Origin: Saprospiraceae bacterium
GTDB taxonomy: Bacteria > Bacteroidota > Bacteroidia > Chitinophagales > Saprospiraceae
Assembly: GCA_020436835.1 (NCBI GenBank)
Contig: JAGQWZ010000334.1
Coordinates: 1 to 39,218, forward strand
DNA: 39,218 nt
Direction of reading: 5' to 3'
Below, piece after piece: positions 8,886-17,727 of this stretch. The notes under the pieces are model-generated. The model searched no databases. It saw only the letters and a list, made by a program, of their open reading frames with translations, and was not told the DNA's origin. Position 1 is the stretch's first letter. Every line of letters starts with the position of its first letter. A program made the translations under genes and the position numbers.

Positions 8886-10727
8886 TTATTGATCTAATAA
8901 TTGTAAGACAGCATGCTCCAATTCTGACTTGGTGATAGGAGTACCCTGAATCTTATTGTATTGGTGTACCTGGATTAGAAATTTATCCCTCAACAGTCTG
9001 GCCAATTGCCCACTGTTGAGTTCCGGCACCAGTATCTTGTCATAATTGTTTAAGAGCTTGCCCAGGTTTTTAGGAAATGGTTTGATATGCCGCAGGTGGG
9101 TATGGGCTATCGATTTGCCCTGAGCTATCAAGGATCTGGTCACACTGGCTATGGCTCCATAGGTGGAACCCCAACCGATTATTAACAACTCTCCTTTTTC
9201 CGGTCCTGCTTCTATTTCCTGGTCGGGCAGAAAATCTGCAATCATCTCCACCCTGTTTTCCCGGGTTTTTACCATGAATTCATGATTTGCCGGATCATAA
9301 GAAACGTTGCCTGTGACGGCTTCCTTTTCCAGGCCACCGATCCGGTGGGCCAAATCAGGGGTACCGGGAATTGCCCAGGCACGGGTGAGCTTTTCATCTC
9401 GCTGATATGGCTGGAAGACCTCATTTGGCTCCGCTTTTTTAAATGAGACTTTGATCTCAGGAATATCCTCTGCTTTTGGAAATTTCCAGGGTTCGGCACT
9501 ATTGGCGATATAGCCGTCGCTCAATAAGATGACCGGAGTCATATGTTGGATGGCAATCCGGCAAGCTTCTATTGCGGTAAAAAAACAATCTCCGGCTGAT
9601 TTTGCGGCGATTACCGGCACAGGTGATTCACCATTCCGTCCATAAAGAGCCTGCAAAAGGTCTGCCTGTTCTGTTTTGGTTGGTAACCCGGTTGAAGGAC
9701 CACCCCTCTGCACATTGATCACCACTAAAGGCAACTCGAGAATCATAGCCAAACCAATGGCTTCAGCCTTAAGTGCTAACCCCGGCCCTGACGTTCCTGT
9801 GACCGCCAGATTGCCTCCGTATGACGCCCCTATCGCCGAACAAACAGCTGCAATCTCATCTTCTGCCTGAAATGTCTTTACTCCGAAACGTTTGTAAGAT
9901 GCCAATCCATGTAATATATCCGATGCCGGTGTGATCGGATATGAACCATAGAAAAGTGGGAGTTTTGATTTCTTGCTGGCTGTGATCAATCCAATCACCA
10001 GGGCTTCATTGCCCATTATACCCCGGTAGGTTCCCGGCTCCAGTGGTGCCGGCTTCACCCGGTAGCGGGCAGAGTAGGTCTCTGTGGTTTCGCCGAAGTG
10101 AAATCCGGCCTTTAAGACCGCCAGATTAGCCTCCAGTACATCGGGCTTGCGTCCAAATTTTTTATTCAGATAACTTTGAGTCTCCTCCATATCACGACTA
10201 TAGCGCCAATAGAGGAAGCCCAGGACAAACATATTTTTACAACGATCTTTATCCTTGGTACTCAGGGTAGAGTCATTTAAGCATTCCCGGGTCATCTTCG
10301 TTATGGGAATCTGAATTACCTCGTAACCCTTCAGGGATTCGTTTTCCAGTGGATTCTCGTCATCATTATATTTTGCCAGCCGGAGATTTTTCTTGTCAAA
10401 TCCATCCGTATTGACAATGATCGTACCCCCGTTTTTCAGCGCCCGCAGATTCGACTTCAGCGCGGCTGCATTCATAGCTACCAAGACATCATAGTCATCA
10501 CCCGGGGTGTATATCTCGACACTTCCAAAATGGATCTGAAATCCGGAAACTCCCGGTAAAGTCCCGGCTGGAGCCCGGATTTCTGCGGGAAAATCTGGGA
10601 ATGTTGCCAAATCGCTTCCGGTCAGGGCGGTATTGTCAGTGAAGAGACCACCAGTTAATTGCATTCCATCCCCTGAATCACCAGCAAATTTTATGGTTAC
10701 TTCTTCCTGAACTGTAGGATCAATCAT
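8886..10727 (-). CDS. korA: 2-oxoacid:ferredoxin oxidoreductase alpha subunit, gamma-alpha fusion (KorA)
   Basis: The product has 613 residues, the length of fused KorA proteins. The N-terminal gamma-type domain (about 10-195) begins with KFAGDSGDGMQLTGGLFTD and contains FPAEIRAPAGTLPGVSGFQI, the pattern seen in KorA of Mycobacterium tuberculosis. The alpha domain (about 220-480) has the pyrimidine-binding pattern QAEDEIAAVCSAIGASYGG, TSGPGLALKAEAIG and NVQRGGPSTGLPTKTEQADL. The C-terminal third holds the remaining transketolase-like domain. It forms the catalytic dimer with KorB and reduces ferredoxin while making acyl-CoA from a 2-oxoacid. It lies 33 bases after the ferredoxin gene, which is its likely electron acceptor. 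Confidence 0.95.
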   Translation of the reverse strand: MIDPTVQEEVTIKFAGDSGDGMQLTGGLFTDNTALTGSDLATFPDFPAEIRAPAGTLPGVSGFQIHFGSVEIYTPGDDYDVLVAMNAAALKSNLRALKNGGTIIVNTDGFDKKNLRLAKYNDDENPLENESLKGYEVIQIPITKMTRECLNDSTLSTKDKDRCKNMFVLGFLYWRYSRDMEETQSYLNKKFGRKPDVLEANLAVLKAGFHFGETTETYSARYRVKPAPLEPGTYRGIMGNEALVIGLITASKKSKLPLFYGSYPITPASDILHGLASYKRFGVKTFQAEDEIAAVCSAIGASYGGNLAVTGTSGPGLALKAEAIGLAMILELPLVVINVQRGGPSTGLPTKTEQADLLQALYGRNGESPVPVIAAKSAGDCFFTAIEACRIAIQHMTPVILLSDGYIANSAEPWKFPKAEDIPEIKVSFKKAEPNEVFQPYQRDEKLTRAWAIPGTPDLAHRIGGLEKEAVTGNVSYDPANHEFMVKTRENRVEMIADFLPDQEIEAGPEKGELLIIGWGSTYGAIASVTRSLIAQGKSIAHTHLRHIKPFPKNLGKLLNNYDKILVPELNSGQLARLLRDKFLIQVHQYNKIQGTPITKSELEHAVLQLLDQ

Positions 10728-10760
10728 CGTATTTATTTCTGATAACTTAAAATCGAAAGA

Positions 10761-11171
<411 letters not shown>

Positions 11172-11212
11172 CAAAGACCGAAATATATGACCAATAATTG
11201 AGAATTCTACCC

Positions 11213-11236
11213 ATTCATGACATAGAATGTATGAAT
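11213..11236. repeat. Inverted repeat, possible operator
   Basis: The left arm ATTCATGACAT and the right arm ATGTATGAAT are complementary over 10 base pairs with one bulged G, around a 3-base AGA centre. No T-run follows on either strand, so it does not look like an intrinsic terminator. It lies about 40 bases upstream of the -33 element of the ferredoxin promoter candidate, which would suit a regulator site. That use is a guess. Confidence 0.3.
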
Positions 11237-11499
11237 TGCCGATGAGTGGGATTCTTCCATCCTCGTATTCATACTGCTTCCTTCTGCCGGTTTAAGAAAG
11301 GTCAGATCGCCCGGAAAGCTGGCTGCATGACCGGAGATTCGCCCAATTTTGAGTCTTGATGCCCTTATGCATGATTTTGTGACGTCCGTTCTTGCTCAAT
11401 ATACTTTGTCTCCTTATTGTTTTGTATCCAGCAAGTAAAAAGGGCAAAGTTTTTGTGGTGATTAAGGTTGCTGTAATGGAACCGCTCAAATCACGTAAG

Positions 11500-11934
11500 A
11501 TGAAATTCTTGTTTATCCCCATGCTTTTTCTGCTCCTTAGTGGATTTATTCAGGGGCAGAATGGTGACAGTGTCAATCCTAATTTTTCCGGAATATTAGA
11601 GCAAGGAGCTGAGACAGATGTACATTTTCTCAGTGAACACCTGGTGGTTTCTACCGGATTTCTGGATTCCCAGTTTGAAGATTCCGTTGAGATCCACCCG
11701 GGAGAATCTCCGGCAGATCTCGTACTCACAACTTCCTATCTAAAGCCGCTTCAATATACAGTCAGTAATGTAGAAGGAATTATCCTTAAGCGAGGAAGGT
11801 TCATTGGGGAGGAAAACCTTGATTTCAGCCGTAGATCCGAAGGTGATTATGCTGTTTATGTTTTTGCCGCCAATCGGGTAGTTCGGGCTTTCATGGTTTC
11901 CAGAGAAGAATCCCGCAGTATAAATTACTTCTAA
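11500..11934 (+). CDS. Small secreted protein with a T9SS-tail-like module
   Basis: The start at 11500 is chosen because it gives a good signal peptide (MKFLFIPMLFLLLSGFIQGQ). An in-frame ATG at 11476 would only add eight polar residues before it. The mature protein is about 124 residues. Its second half (about residues 77-137) reads like a T9SS C-terminal or DUF3244-like beta-sandwich, with LQYTVSNVEGIILKRGRF, then LDFSRRSEGDYAVYVFAANR, then VVRAFMVSRE. In such modules a Gly-Asp-Tyr turn precedes the last strands. There is no large passenger domain in front of it, which is unusual for a sorting domain. The family is not recognised with confidence and the function is unknown. It stands alone on the plus strand, apart from the divergent ferredoxin operon. 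Confidence 0.65.
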   Translation: MKFLFIPMLFLLLSGFIQGQNGDSVNPNFSGILEQGAETDVHFLSEHLVVSTGFLDSQFEDSVEIHPGESPADLVLTTSYLKPLQYTVSNVEGIILKRGRFIGEENLDFSRRSEGDYAVYVFAANRVVRAFMVSREESRSINYF

Positions 11935-12443
11935 ATCTAACTTTTCGTAAGCCTCCATATTCAACAGTTCCAGTTCCGGATACCCGGCAGGAGGTTATTT
12001 CCGGGGTTTTCCACTATTTAAAGAATGGCGGTATTCCCGGAGGATTTTACCACTTTTTCCCTCCATATTTGAAGAGGAATTTGGCGTCGAAAGGATCGGA
12101 AAGAAATCTCCAGGTCATTGTTCAAGGCCAAAATATTTGAATTAATACCTGAATTTTATCTGTATTTAGAATCATAGTTATCGACGAATCTCACCCGGGC
12201 TTCAGACGTATCACCCTGCTTGTGACAACCATGTTAAAATAGGTTGAATTTCCGATCAGGGAGATCGCACTGCATCTTCCGGAGATGAGATTAAAATCCC
12301 GGAGCCAACAAGGCAGTTCGATGGTTTGTACTCTTTGAGACAGACATCGCTCCGGGATTTTTTATTGGAGAAGGTGTAAAAAAAAGTGGGTATTAGGTAC
12401 CTCTCTGTTCACTATTATTGCATCTTATACGTTATAGATACAA
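11935..12443. other. Gene-free stretch with a structured-RNA candidate
   Basis: This is a 509-base region without a convincing protein frame on either strand. The only clear structure is the long stem at 12293-12363. The remainder shows no repeats, tRNA-like fold or strong promoter. The sequence at 12150-12290 could be the 5' part of a longer RNA, but I could not build a consistent fold by eye. Confidence 0.5.
12293..12363 (+). ncRNA. Candidate structured small RNA or long-loop terminator
   Basis: A perfect 13-bp stem pairs 12293-12305 (AAAATCCCGGAGC) with 12349-12361 (GCTCCGGGATTTT) and runs into a T-tract on the plus strand. The 43-base interior holds a second possible helix, GTTTGT with ACAGAC (one G-U pair) around a 10-base loop. 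A plain terminator rarely encloses such an interior, so a short structured RNA ending in its own terminator is possible. It lies about 80 bases before the membrane-protein gene at 12444. The GC-rich stem cannot be matched to a named RNA family by eye. Confidence 0.45.
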
Positions 12444-13100
12444 ATGTACACTTGGATGGACTCAGAGGAAAGGACTCAAAAATCGAAAGAATACCAGGAT
12501 AATCCCTATTACTCAGATGATATTTTCCATGAGGCTGATCTTCCTGCCTCAGGTTCGGAAGACCTGGATCCCAGCCTGCTACAAGTAATGCCCAAGTGGA
12601 TGGAGGAAACCAGATTAGTATCCTTTCTGGTTGGTGCATTTGGATTATTATACACCATTTTTAACCTCGATTTTTTCTTCCAGGAAATTAGTAATCCATT
12701 TTTTCTCAATTTAACGCTGTTAGCGGGTTTGGCCGGATTTGCCAATTATATGCTCTATCCTAATGTGTTAAAATATTGTCTGGTTAATGGATTGCATAGG
12801 ACCTCTCTGCTGAAGTTGATGAATAATTTTATGATTGGATTTTCATTTTTGCTCTTTGTCTTCCTGTTCTCTTTTCCGGTTACCGGATTAGGCTTGTCTC
12901 TCATCTTATTGCCGGCCCCTTTGATTTTTGGACTTTTTTCCCGAAAATATCTCGATGGATCTCCTGCGGCCACCGTTTCAGATTTTACAGTACTACAAAT
13001 TTTTAATCAGGATCTTCGACGTATTGCCTGGTTCTCTTTCACACTCATTTTCCTTGCGTTGATTTTTGCTTTTATGGGTGTTTTTCTCGGGATTATTTAA
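12444..13100 (+). CDS. Multi-pass membrane protein of unknown function
   Basis: The product has 218 residues. The N-terminal ~53 residues are acidic and polar, without a signal peptide. Four to five hydrophobic segments follow, at about 56-76, 84-105, 127-147, 149-164 and 192-217 (ending FMGVFLGII). I recognise no motif or family. It is preceded by the hairpin at 12293-12363 and followed by a DinB-family gene 143 bases downstream, on the same strand but probably not co-transcribed. A second in-frame ATG (12456) would shorten it by four residues. An inner-membrane location is inferred from hydrophobicity only. Confidence 0.7.
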   Translation: MYTWMDSEERTQKSKEYQDNPYYSDDIFHEADLPASGSEDLDPSLLQVMPKWMEETRLVSFLVGAFGLLYTIFNLDFFFQEISNPFFLNLTLLAGLAGFANYMLYPNVLKYCLVNGLHRTSLLKLMNNFMIGFSFLLFVFLFSFPVTGLGLSLILLPAPLIFGLFSRKYLDGSPAATVSDFTVLQIFNQDLRRIAWFSFTLIFLALIFAFMGVFLGII

Positions 13101-13243
13101 TCCGCGTATTTCAAAAAAATAAGTAACTGCCATAGCTAAATCAGGATTCTTTACTTTTTTCCGATGACATCAACGTGGTTGGGTACGGAGTGATTTCTTT
13201 CACTTTGTGTCGGTCGAATTATTTTACCTTGGTTGCACCAAAA

Positions 13244-13708
13244 ATGAGCAATGCTATGTCAGTGGAAGAAATCAGATCACTTCTGGCGAACGTTTACCAG
13301 GGATCTACCTGGTATGGTAAAAATATACAGTCGACAATCAATGATATTCCGGTAGGTAAGGCCCTACTAAGACTGGAAGGCAGTTATAATATTGCCGAGC
13401 TGGTGAGCCATATGCTTGTATGGCGGGATTACGTCATAAAACTTCTGGAAACCGGTCAAAATCATCCGGTACCGGAGTTCGAAAACTTTCCCAATATTGA
13501 AATTTTGATGATGGATGAATGGAAAGATCTTATTGATCAGTTCAACCGGAGTCAACTGAGATTGATGGAATTGCTGAGTAATTCAGAGATTGAAATGACC
13601 GCTTCCGTGCCTTCAAAACCTTACCGGGTTCAGGATGTTTTACTGGGAATAATTCACCACGATATCTATCACGCCGGTCAATTAAATCTTCTGGCCAAGT
13701 TCCTGTAG
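13244..13708 (+). CDS. DinB-family putative metal-dependent protein
   Basis: The start at 13244 gives 154 residues (MSNAMSVEEIRSLL...), a normal length for DinB/YfiT four-helix-bundle proteins. The upstream part of the frame is not protein-like. The three metal-ligand histidines of the family can be placed: one in the SHMLVWRDYV segment near residue 65, and two in IIHHDIYHAGQLNLL near the C-terminus (the HxxxH pattern). DinB-like proteins include thiol S-transferases and damage-inducible proteins, but most members have no known role. It is a single gene, 88 bases before the ABC exporter. A TTTG-N17-TACCTTGG sequence upstream (about 13206-13234) may be its promoter. Confidence 0.85.
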   Translation: MSNAMSVEEIRSLLANVYQGSTWYGKNIQSTINDIPVGKALLRLEGSYNIAELVSHMLVWRDYVIKLLETGQNHPVPEFENFPNIEILMMDEWKDLIDQFNRSQLRLMELLSNSEIEMTASVPSKPYRVQDVLLGIIHHDIYHAGQLNLLAKFL

Positions 13709-13769
13709 CTTGAGTACCATTTGAGGTGACTTTGTGACAATGCAATGATCATTTCGCAGTTGAGGATGT

Positions 13770-13777
13770 TATCTTTG
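13770..13777 (+). promoter_or_regulatory. -7 box of a candidate promoter for the ABC exporter-murB pair
   Basis: TATCTTTG matches the Bacteroidota -7 consensus TAnnTTTG exactly and ends 19 bases before the ATG at 13797. No good TTG/TTTG -33 element is seen at the expected distance (ATTTCG is there instead), so support is partial. Confidence 0.4.
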
Positions 13778-13796
13778 TGGATTCAAGACCAATAAT

Positions 13797-15599
13797 ATGA
13801 GCCGGAGGCATTTTTCCAGTAGTGGAGAAAGATCCAAGATTTCTTGGGAAACCATTCGTCAGACTGCGAAAGTGTATCGCTTCATTCGGCCGTACCGCAG
13901 CTATTTCTTCATAGGATTATTCTTACTGATCATTTCCAGTCTTATTTTTATGATTTTTCCCGGGGCAGCGGGAGAAATGGCCAATGCTGCCAATGGAGAT
14001 AGCCGTCTGCCTTATTCTGTAAGTCAATATGGTCTGTTGTTCCTGATCATTCTGATTCTTCAGGGTGGGTTTTCGTATCTGCGCACGATCTTTTTTGCTA
14101 TTGTCAGTGAAAAGGGAATGGCCGATGTGCGCAAGGCACTCTACAATAAATTAATTACCCAACCGATAGTATTTTTCGAAGAGCGACGGGTAGGAGAAAT
14201 AACCAGTCGTATCACCGCCGATGTAGAGCAATTGCAGGGAGCTTTCAGCATTACCCTGGCTGAATTTTTACGTCAACTGGTCATCCTGGTGTCTGGAATT
14301 GCAATTCTGGCCTGGTTAGCGCCCAAACTTTCGCTCATTATGCTGTTGTCATTTCCGGTCATAGTAATTTTAGCCATGTTATTCGGCCGGTATATCCGTA
14401 AACTTTCGCGCACACGACAGGATACGCTGGCAGCAACAAATACCATCGTGGAAGAAAGTCTTCAATCTTTTTCGGCGGTGAAGTCCTTCACTAATGAATG
14501 GTTCGAATCAGTAAGATTTGCCCGTTCGGTTGCTGACATTGTTAGTATCTCTCTGAAGTTTGCCCGCATTCGCGGTGTGTTCTTCATTTTCATTATCACA
14601 GTTTTGTTCGGAGGGATCTTTTTTGTCCTGTGGCGAGGGGCGATGTTTGTGGAGGATGGTACGATGCAGGTTGGAGATCTCTTTTCCTTTATTATTTATA
14701 CCGGTCTGATCGGAGGTGCCATTGCCAGCATAGGTAATTTATATACCTCCCTGTCCGGAGCTATGGGAGCGACAGAGCGCATCCTGGAAATACTGGACCA
14801 GGATCAGGAGGTGCAGTTGAGAGACGATACGGGCATCGAAGACCAGCTAGATCTGAAAGGTGAAATTGCCTTTGAGAGCGTCTCTTTTGCCTATCCCACC
14901 CGAACTGATATGCCGGTCCTTAAGGATGTTTCTTTTCAGGTATCTCCCGGGCATAAGATCGCACTGGTAGGAGCCAGTGGATCCGGAAAATCGACTATTG
15001 CCAAATTGCTCATGCATTTTTATCCGGTGACTGGCGGCGAAATACTGATTGATCGTAAGCCTCTTGGAGACTATGATGTAACCGCGTTGAGAAGGCGAAT
15101 TTCCGTGGTACCTCAGGAAGTAATTTTATTTGGGGGAACCATTTATGAAAACATTCTGTATGGTCGGCATAGTGCAACCAAAGAAGAAGTGATAGAGGCT
15201 GCCAGAAAAGCAAATGCCTGGGAATTTATCAGCTCTTTTCCCGATCAATTGGAAACCGTAGTGGGTGAGCGTGGTATAAAACTGTCCGGCGGGCAACGGC
15301 AAAGAATTGCCATCGCCAGAGCGATCCTGAGAGATCCCGATATCCTGATCTTGGATGAAGCTACTTCATCATTGGATGCCGAAGCAGAAAAAGTGGTGCA
15401 GGATGCTTTAAATAAGTTAATGGAAGGCCGGACCTCCGTAATTATTGCACATCGCCTATCAACTATCAGAGATGTAGATTGTATCTATGTGATCGAAAAA
15501 GGCAGGATTGTCGAACAGGGTACCCATCAGGAATTGGCAGCAATCAACAATGGAGCCTACAGCAACCTTGCCCGCCTTCAATTTGAAACTTTTTCATAG
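13797..15599 (+). CDS. ABC exporter, fused permease and ATPase (MsbA-like)
   Basis: The product has 600 residues, the usual length of half-transporters that act as homodimers. The transmembrane domain spans about residues 30-330 with six helices. The ATPase domain (about 345-600) has Walker A GASGSGKST, the Q-loop VPQEVILFGGTIYENILYG, signature LSGGQRQRIAIARA, Walker B ILILDEATSSLD and H-loop IIAHRLSTI, all intact. It belongs to the MsbA/multidrug/lipid exporter group. Substrate cannot be read from sequence. With LPS genes in the same window a lipid role is possible but unproven. The downstream murB starts 3 bases after its stop, so both are probably one transcript. Confidence 0.93.
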   Translation: MSRRHFSSSGERSKISWETIRQTAKVYRFIRPYRSYFFIGLFLLIISSLIFMIFPGAAGEMANAANGDSRLPYSVSQYGLLFLIILILQGGFSYLRTIFFAIVSEKGMADVRKALYNKLITQPIVFFEERRVGEITSRITADVEQLQGAFSITLAEFLRQLVILVSGIAILAWLAPKLSLIMLLSFPVIVILAMLFGRYIRKLSRTRQDTLAATNTIVEESLQSFSAVKSFTNEWFESVRFARSVADIVSISLKFARIRGVFFIFIITVLFGGIFFVLWRGAMFVEDGTMQVGDLFSFIIYTGLIGGAIASIGNLYTSLSGAMGATERILEILDQDQEVQLRDDTGIEDQLDLKGEIAFESVSFAYPTRTDMPVLKDVSFQVSPGHKIALVGASGSGKSTIAKLLMHFYPVTGGEILIDRKPLGDYDVTALRRRISVVPQEVILFGGTIYENILYGRHSATKEEVIEAARKANAWEFISSFPDQLETVVGERGIKLSGGQRQRIAIARAILRDPDILILDEATSSLDAEAEKVVQDALNKLMEGRTSVIIAHRLSTIRDVDCIYVIEKGRIVEQGTHQELAAINNGAYSNLARLQFETFS

Positions 15600-15602
15600 C
15601 TA

Positions 15603-16619
15603 ATGGCTCTAACTCTGGAGGAAAATAAGTCCCTGGTTCCCTATCACACCTTCGGCGTACAGGCTCAGGCAGCCTATTTTGTGGAGGTAAGTTCTGAACA
15701 AGACCTTCCCGCTATTCTGGGATTACCGCATTCCCCCAAATTGATTCTGGGTGGAGGTAGCAATCTTTTTTTCACTAAGGATTTTCCCGGACTGGTAATT
15801 AAAAACTCGATTGGGGGCATCAGGGTAAAAGAGGAGGGTTCGGACTGGGTGATTGTGGAGGCAGGGGGTGGGATCGTATGGCATGATCTCGTGATGTGGA
15901 CGATTAATAAAAATTATGGCGGACTGGAAAATCTTTCTTTGATCCCGGGTACCGTCGGTGCAGCACCCATCCAGAATATCGGCGCATATGGTGTGGAATT
16001 TGACACCGTTTTCGAAGAATTGACGGCGTTTCACATGTTGACCGGAGAAAAAGTGAAATTTGATAGAGCCGATTGCAGATTCGGATATCGTGACAGCGTT
16101 TTCAAAGGAGCGTATAAAGGAAAATATATCGTTACCTCAGTCAGGATCAGGTTGAAAAAGAAAAACCATGTTTTGGCTCTGGAGTACGGAGATATCAGAA
16201 AAATACTGCAAGAACGAAATATTCCTGAACCGACCATTAAAGATGTTAGTGATGCGGTGGTTATGATCCGTACTTCAAAGCTACCTGATCCTGCTGTCAT
16301 TGGCAATGCGGGTAGTTTTTTTAAGAATCCGGTCATGCAGGAAGAATTTTATGAGGGTCTTTTGTCGCAATATCCGGATATACCAAGTTACCCGGTGGGA
16401 AAGGGCCAGAGGAAAATACCGGCGGCATGGTTGATCGAACAGGCTGGTTGGAAGGGCTTTAGGCAGGGAGATGCCGGTGTCTATGATAAACATGCTCTTG
16501 TACTGGTGAATCATGGAAGCGCAACAGGGGTGGAAATGCATCAGCTCGCCACCGCTATTAAGACCTCGATTGAGGATATTTTCGGTATCACACTGGAGTC
16601 GGAAGTAAACATGATCTAA
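15603..16619 (+). CDS. murB: UDP-N-acetylenolpyruvoylglucosamine reductase (MurB)
   Basis: MurB reduces UDP-GlcNAc-enolpyruvate to UDP-MurNAc with NADPH and FAD in the cytoplasm, the second committed step of peptidoglycan synthesis. The 338-residue length and the retained insertion place it with the E. coli-type (type I) enzymes. Visible motifs are the FAD-binding GGGSNLFF (about 49-56), ENLSLIPGTVGAAPIQNIGAYG, FGYRDSVFKG, the catalytic serine region NAGSFFKNPV, and the C-terminal glutamate region TLESEVNMI. It begins 3 bases after the ABC exporter stop, with the ATG right after the TAG and no obvious Shine-Dalgarno sequence. Confidence 0.97.
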   Translation: MALTLEENKSLVPYHTFGVQAQAAYFVEVSSEQDLPAILGLPHSPKLILGGGSNLFFTKDFPGLVIKNSIGGIRVKEEGSDWVIVEAGGGIVWHDLVMWTINKNYGGLENLSLIPGTVGAAPIQNIGAYGVEFDTVFEELTAFHMLTGEKVKFDRADCRFGYRDSVFKGAYKGKYIVTSVRIRLKKKNHVLALEYGDIRKILQERNIPEPTIKDVSDAVVMIRTSKLPDPAVIGNAGSFFKNPVMQEEFYEGLLSQYPDIPSYPVGKGQRKIPAAWLIEQAGWKGFRQGDAGVYDKHALVLVNHGSATGVEMHQLATAIKTSIEDIFGITLESEVNMI

Positions 16620-16777
16620 TGTTTCTCAGGGGCCGCAGCCAGGCAGATTAACGTCGACAGCATCTGCTCGTGCCTTTTTCTCCGGCTTCGCTCCCAAGTC
16701 TGCATATTATTTCCTTGCGGTTTCTGATAAACAAATCGATGTCAGTCCGGTTTATTTAGGCGATAGATGAAAGAAAT

Positions 16778-17629
16778 ATGGCTTCGACAGACCTTCGTCG
16801 GCGTAAAGCGGCTCATGATTTTCTTCTCCAGAAGATGGAGACAATCTTCAACCAGTTAGAGGGACCTGATTTACCGCACCGGCATGAGTATTTTACCATC
16901 TTATTGGTTAAAAACGCCGAAGGCAGTCACATCATAGACTACCAAACATATCTTTTTGGCAAAGAGGAAGTACACTTTGTAAGTCCGGGGCAGATTCATC
17001 AGGTGCTGACATCATCTGAACCAAAAGGTTGGGTCATTACTTTTTCCCGGGAATTTCTGATGGAAAATTCTATTTCAGAAGCTTTTATCAGTAACATTAA
17101 TCTCTTCCGTCAATTTGGTGAAACACCACCCTTGAAGGTAGATACGGACATTTTCGTACAATTGGAGCGAATCATTGACGATATGCAAACCATTATCAAT
17201 AAGGGTGTGCGATACCGGCAGAGGGCATTGGGTGCACTCCTGCAGTTGTTTCTCATTCAATGTACCAACAGCTGTTCTTTGAATATGGATCAATTTAATG
17301 ACGAAGATAGTGGGGTATGTTTATTTCGGGATTTTAAGAAAATGGTGGAAGAAAAATACATGGATTGGCATCAGGTAAATCAATATGCAGACGCGATTCA
17401 TATAACACCGAAACATCTCAGTGCTACGGTCAAGAAGATTTCCGGCAAATCAGCTAAAGAATTAATTCAGGACCGGATCACGTTGGAAGCAAAAAGACTT
17501 CTTAGATATACTTCTTCCAGCATAAAGGAGATTGCATATCGTCTGGGGTTTGTAGAACCTTTGCATTTCAGTAGTTATATTCGAAAGCAGACCGGAAGGT
17601 CCCCCTCTCAACTGCGGGAAAGTATCTGA
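16778..17629 (+). CDS. AraC-family transcriptional regulator
   Basis: The product has 283 residues. The N-terminal ~100 residues form a cupin-like sensor (PHRHEYFTILLV and the HFVSPGQIHQV barrel segment). The C-terminal ~100 residues hold the two AraC helix-turn-helix units: YADAIHITPKHLSATVKKISG and IKEIAYRLGFVEPLHFSSYIRK, ending SPSQLRES. It lies 98 bases upstream of the pirin gene on the same strand, followed by YceI, so it may regulate them. This is inferred from gene order. The effector is not predictable. Confidence 0.93.
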   Translation: MASTDLRRRKAAHDFLLQKMETIFNQLEGPDLPHRHEYFTILLVKNAEGSHIIDYQTYLFGKEEVHFVSPGQIHQVLTSSEPKGWVITFSREFLMENSISEAFISNINLFRQFGETPPLKVDTDIFVQLERIIDDMQTIINKGVRYRQRALGALLQLFLIQCTNSCSLNMDQFNDEDSGVCLFRDFKKMVEEKYMDWHQVNQYADAIHITPKHLSATVKKISGKSAKELIQDRITLEAKRLLRYTSSSIKEIAYRLGFVEPLHFSSYIRKQTGRSPSQLRESI

Positions 17630-17717
17630 TCCGACATTTTTACATATCCGTCCTCCTTTTTTACATAAGGGCAAACACTTTATCCTTCAAATTTGTACTT
17701 ATAAATAATTGCACAAA

Positions 17718-17723
17718 AGGAGG
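17718..17723 (+). promoter_or_regulatory. Strong Shine-Dalgarno sequence of the pirin gene
   Basis: AGGAGG (in AAAAGGAGG) lies 4 bases before the ATG at 17728. This is full complementarity to the anti-Shine-Dalgarno end of 16S rRNA. Bacteroidota genes rarely use it, and most other starts in this window have none. It confirms the 17728 start. Confidence 0.7.
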
Positions 17724-17727
17724 AATA

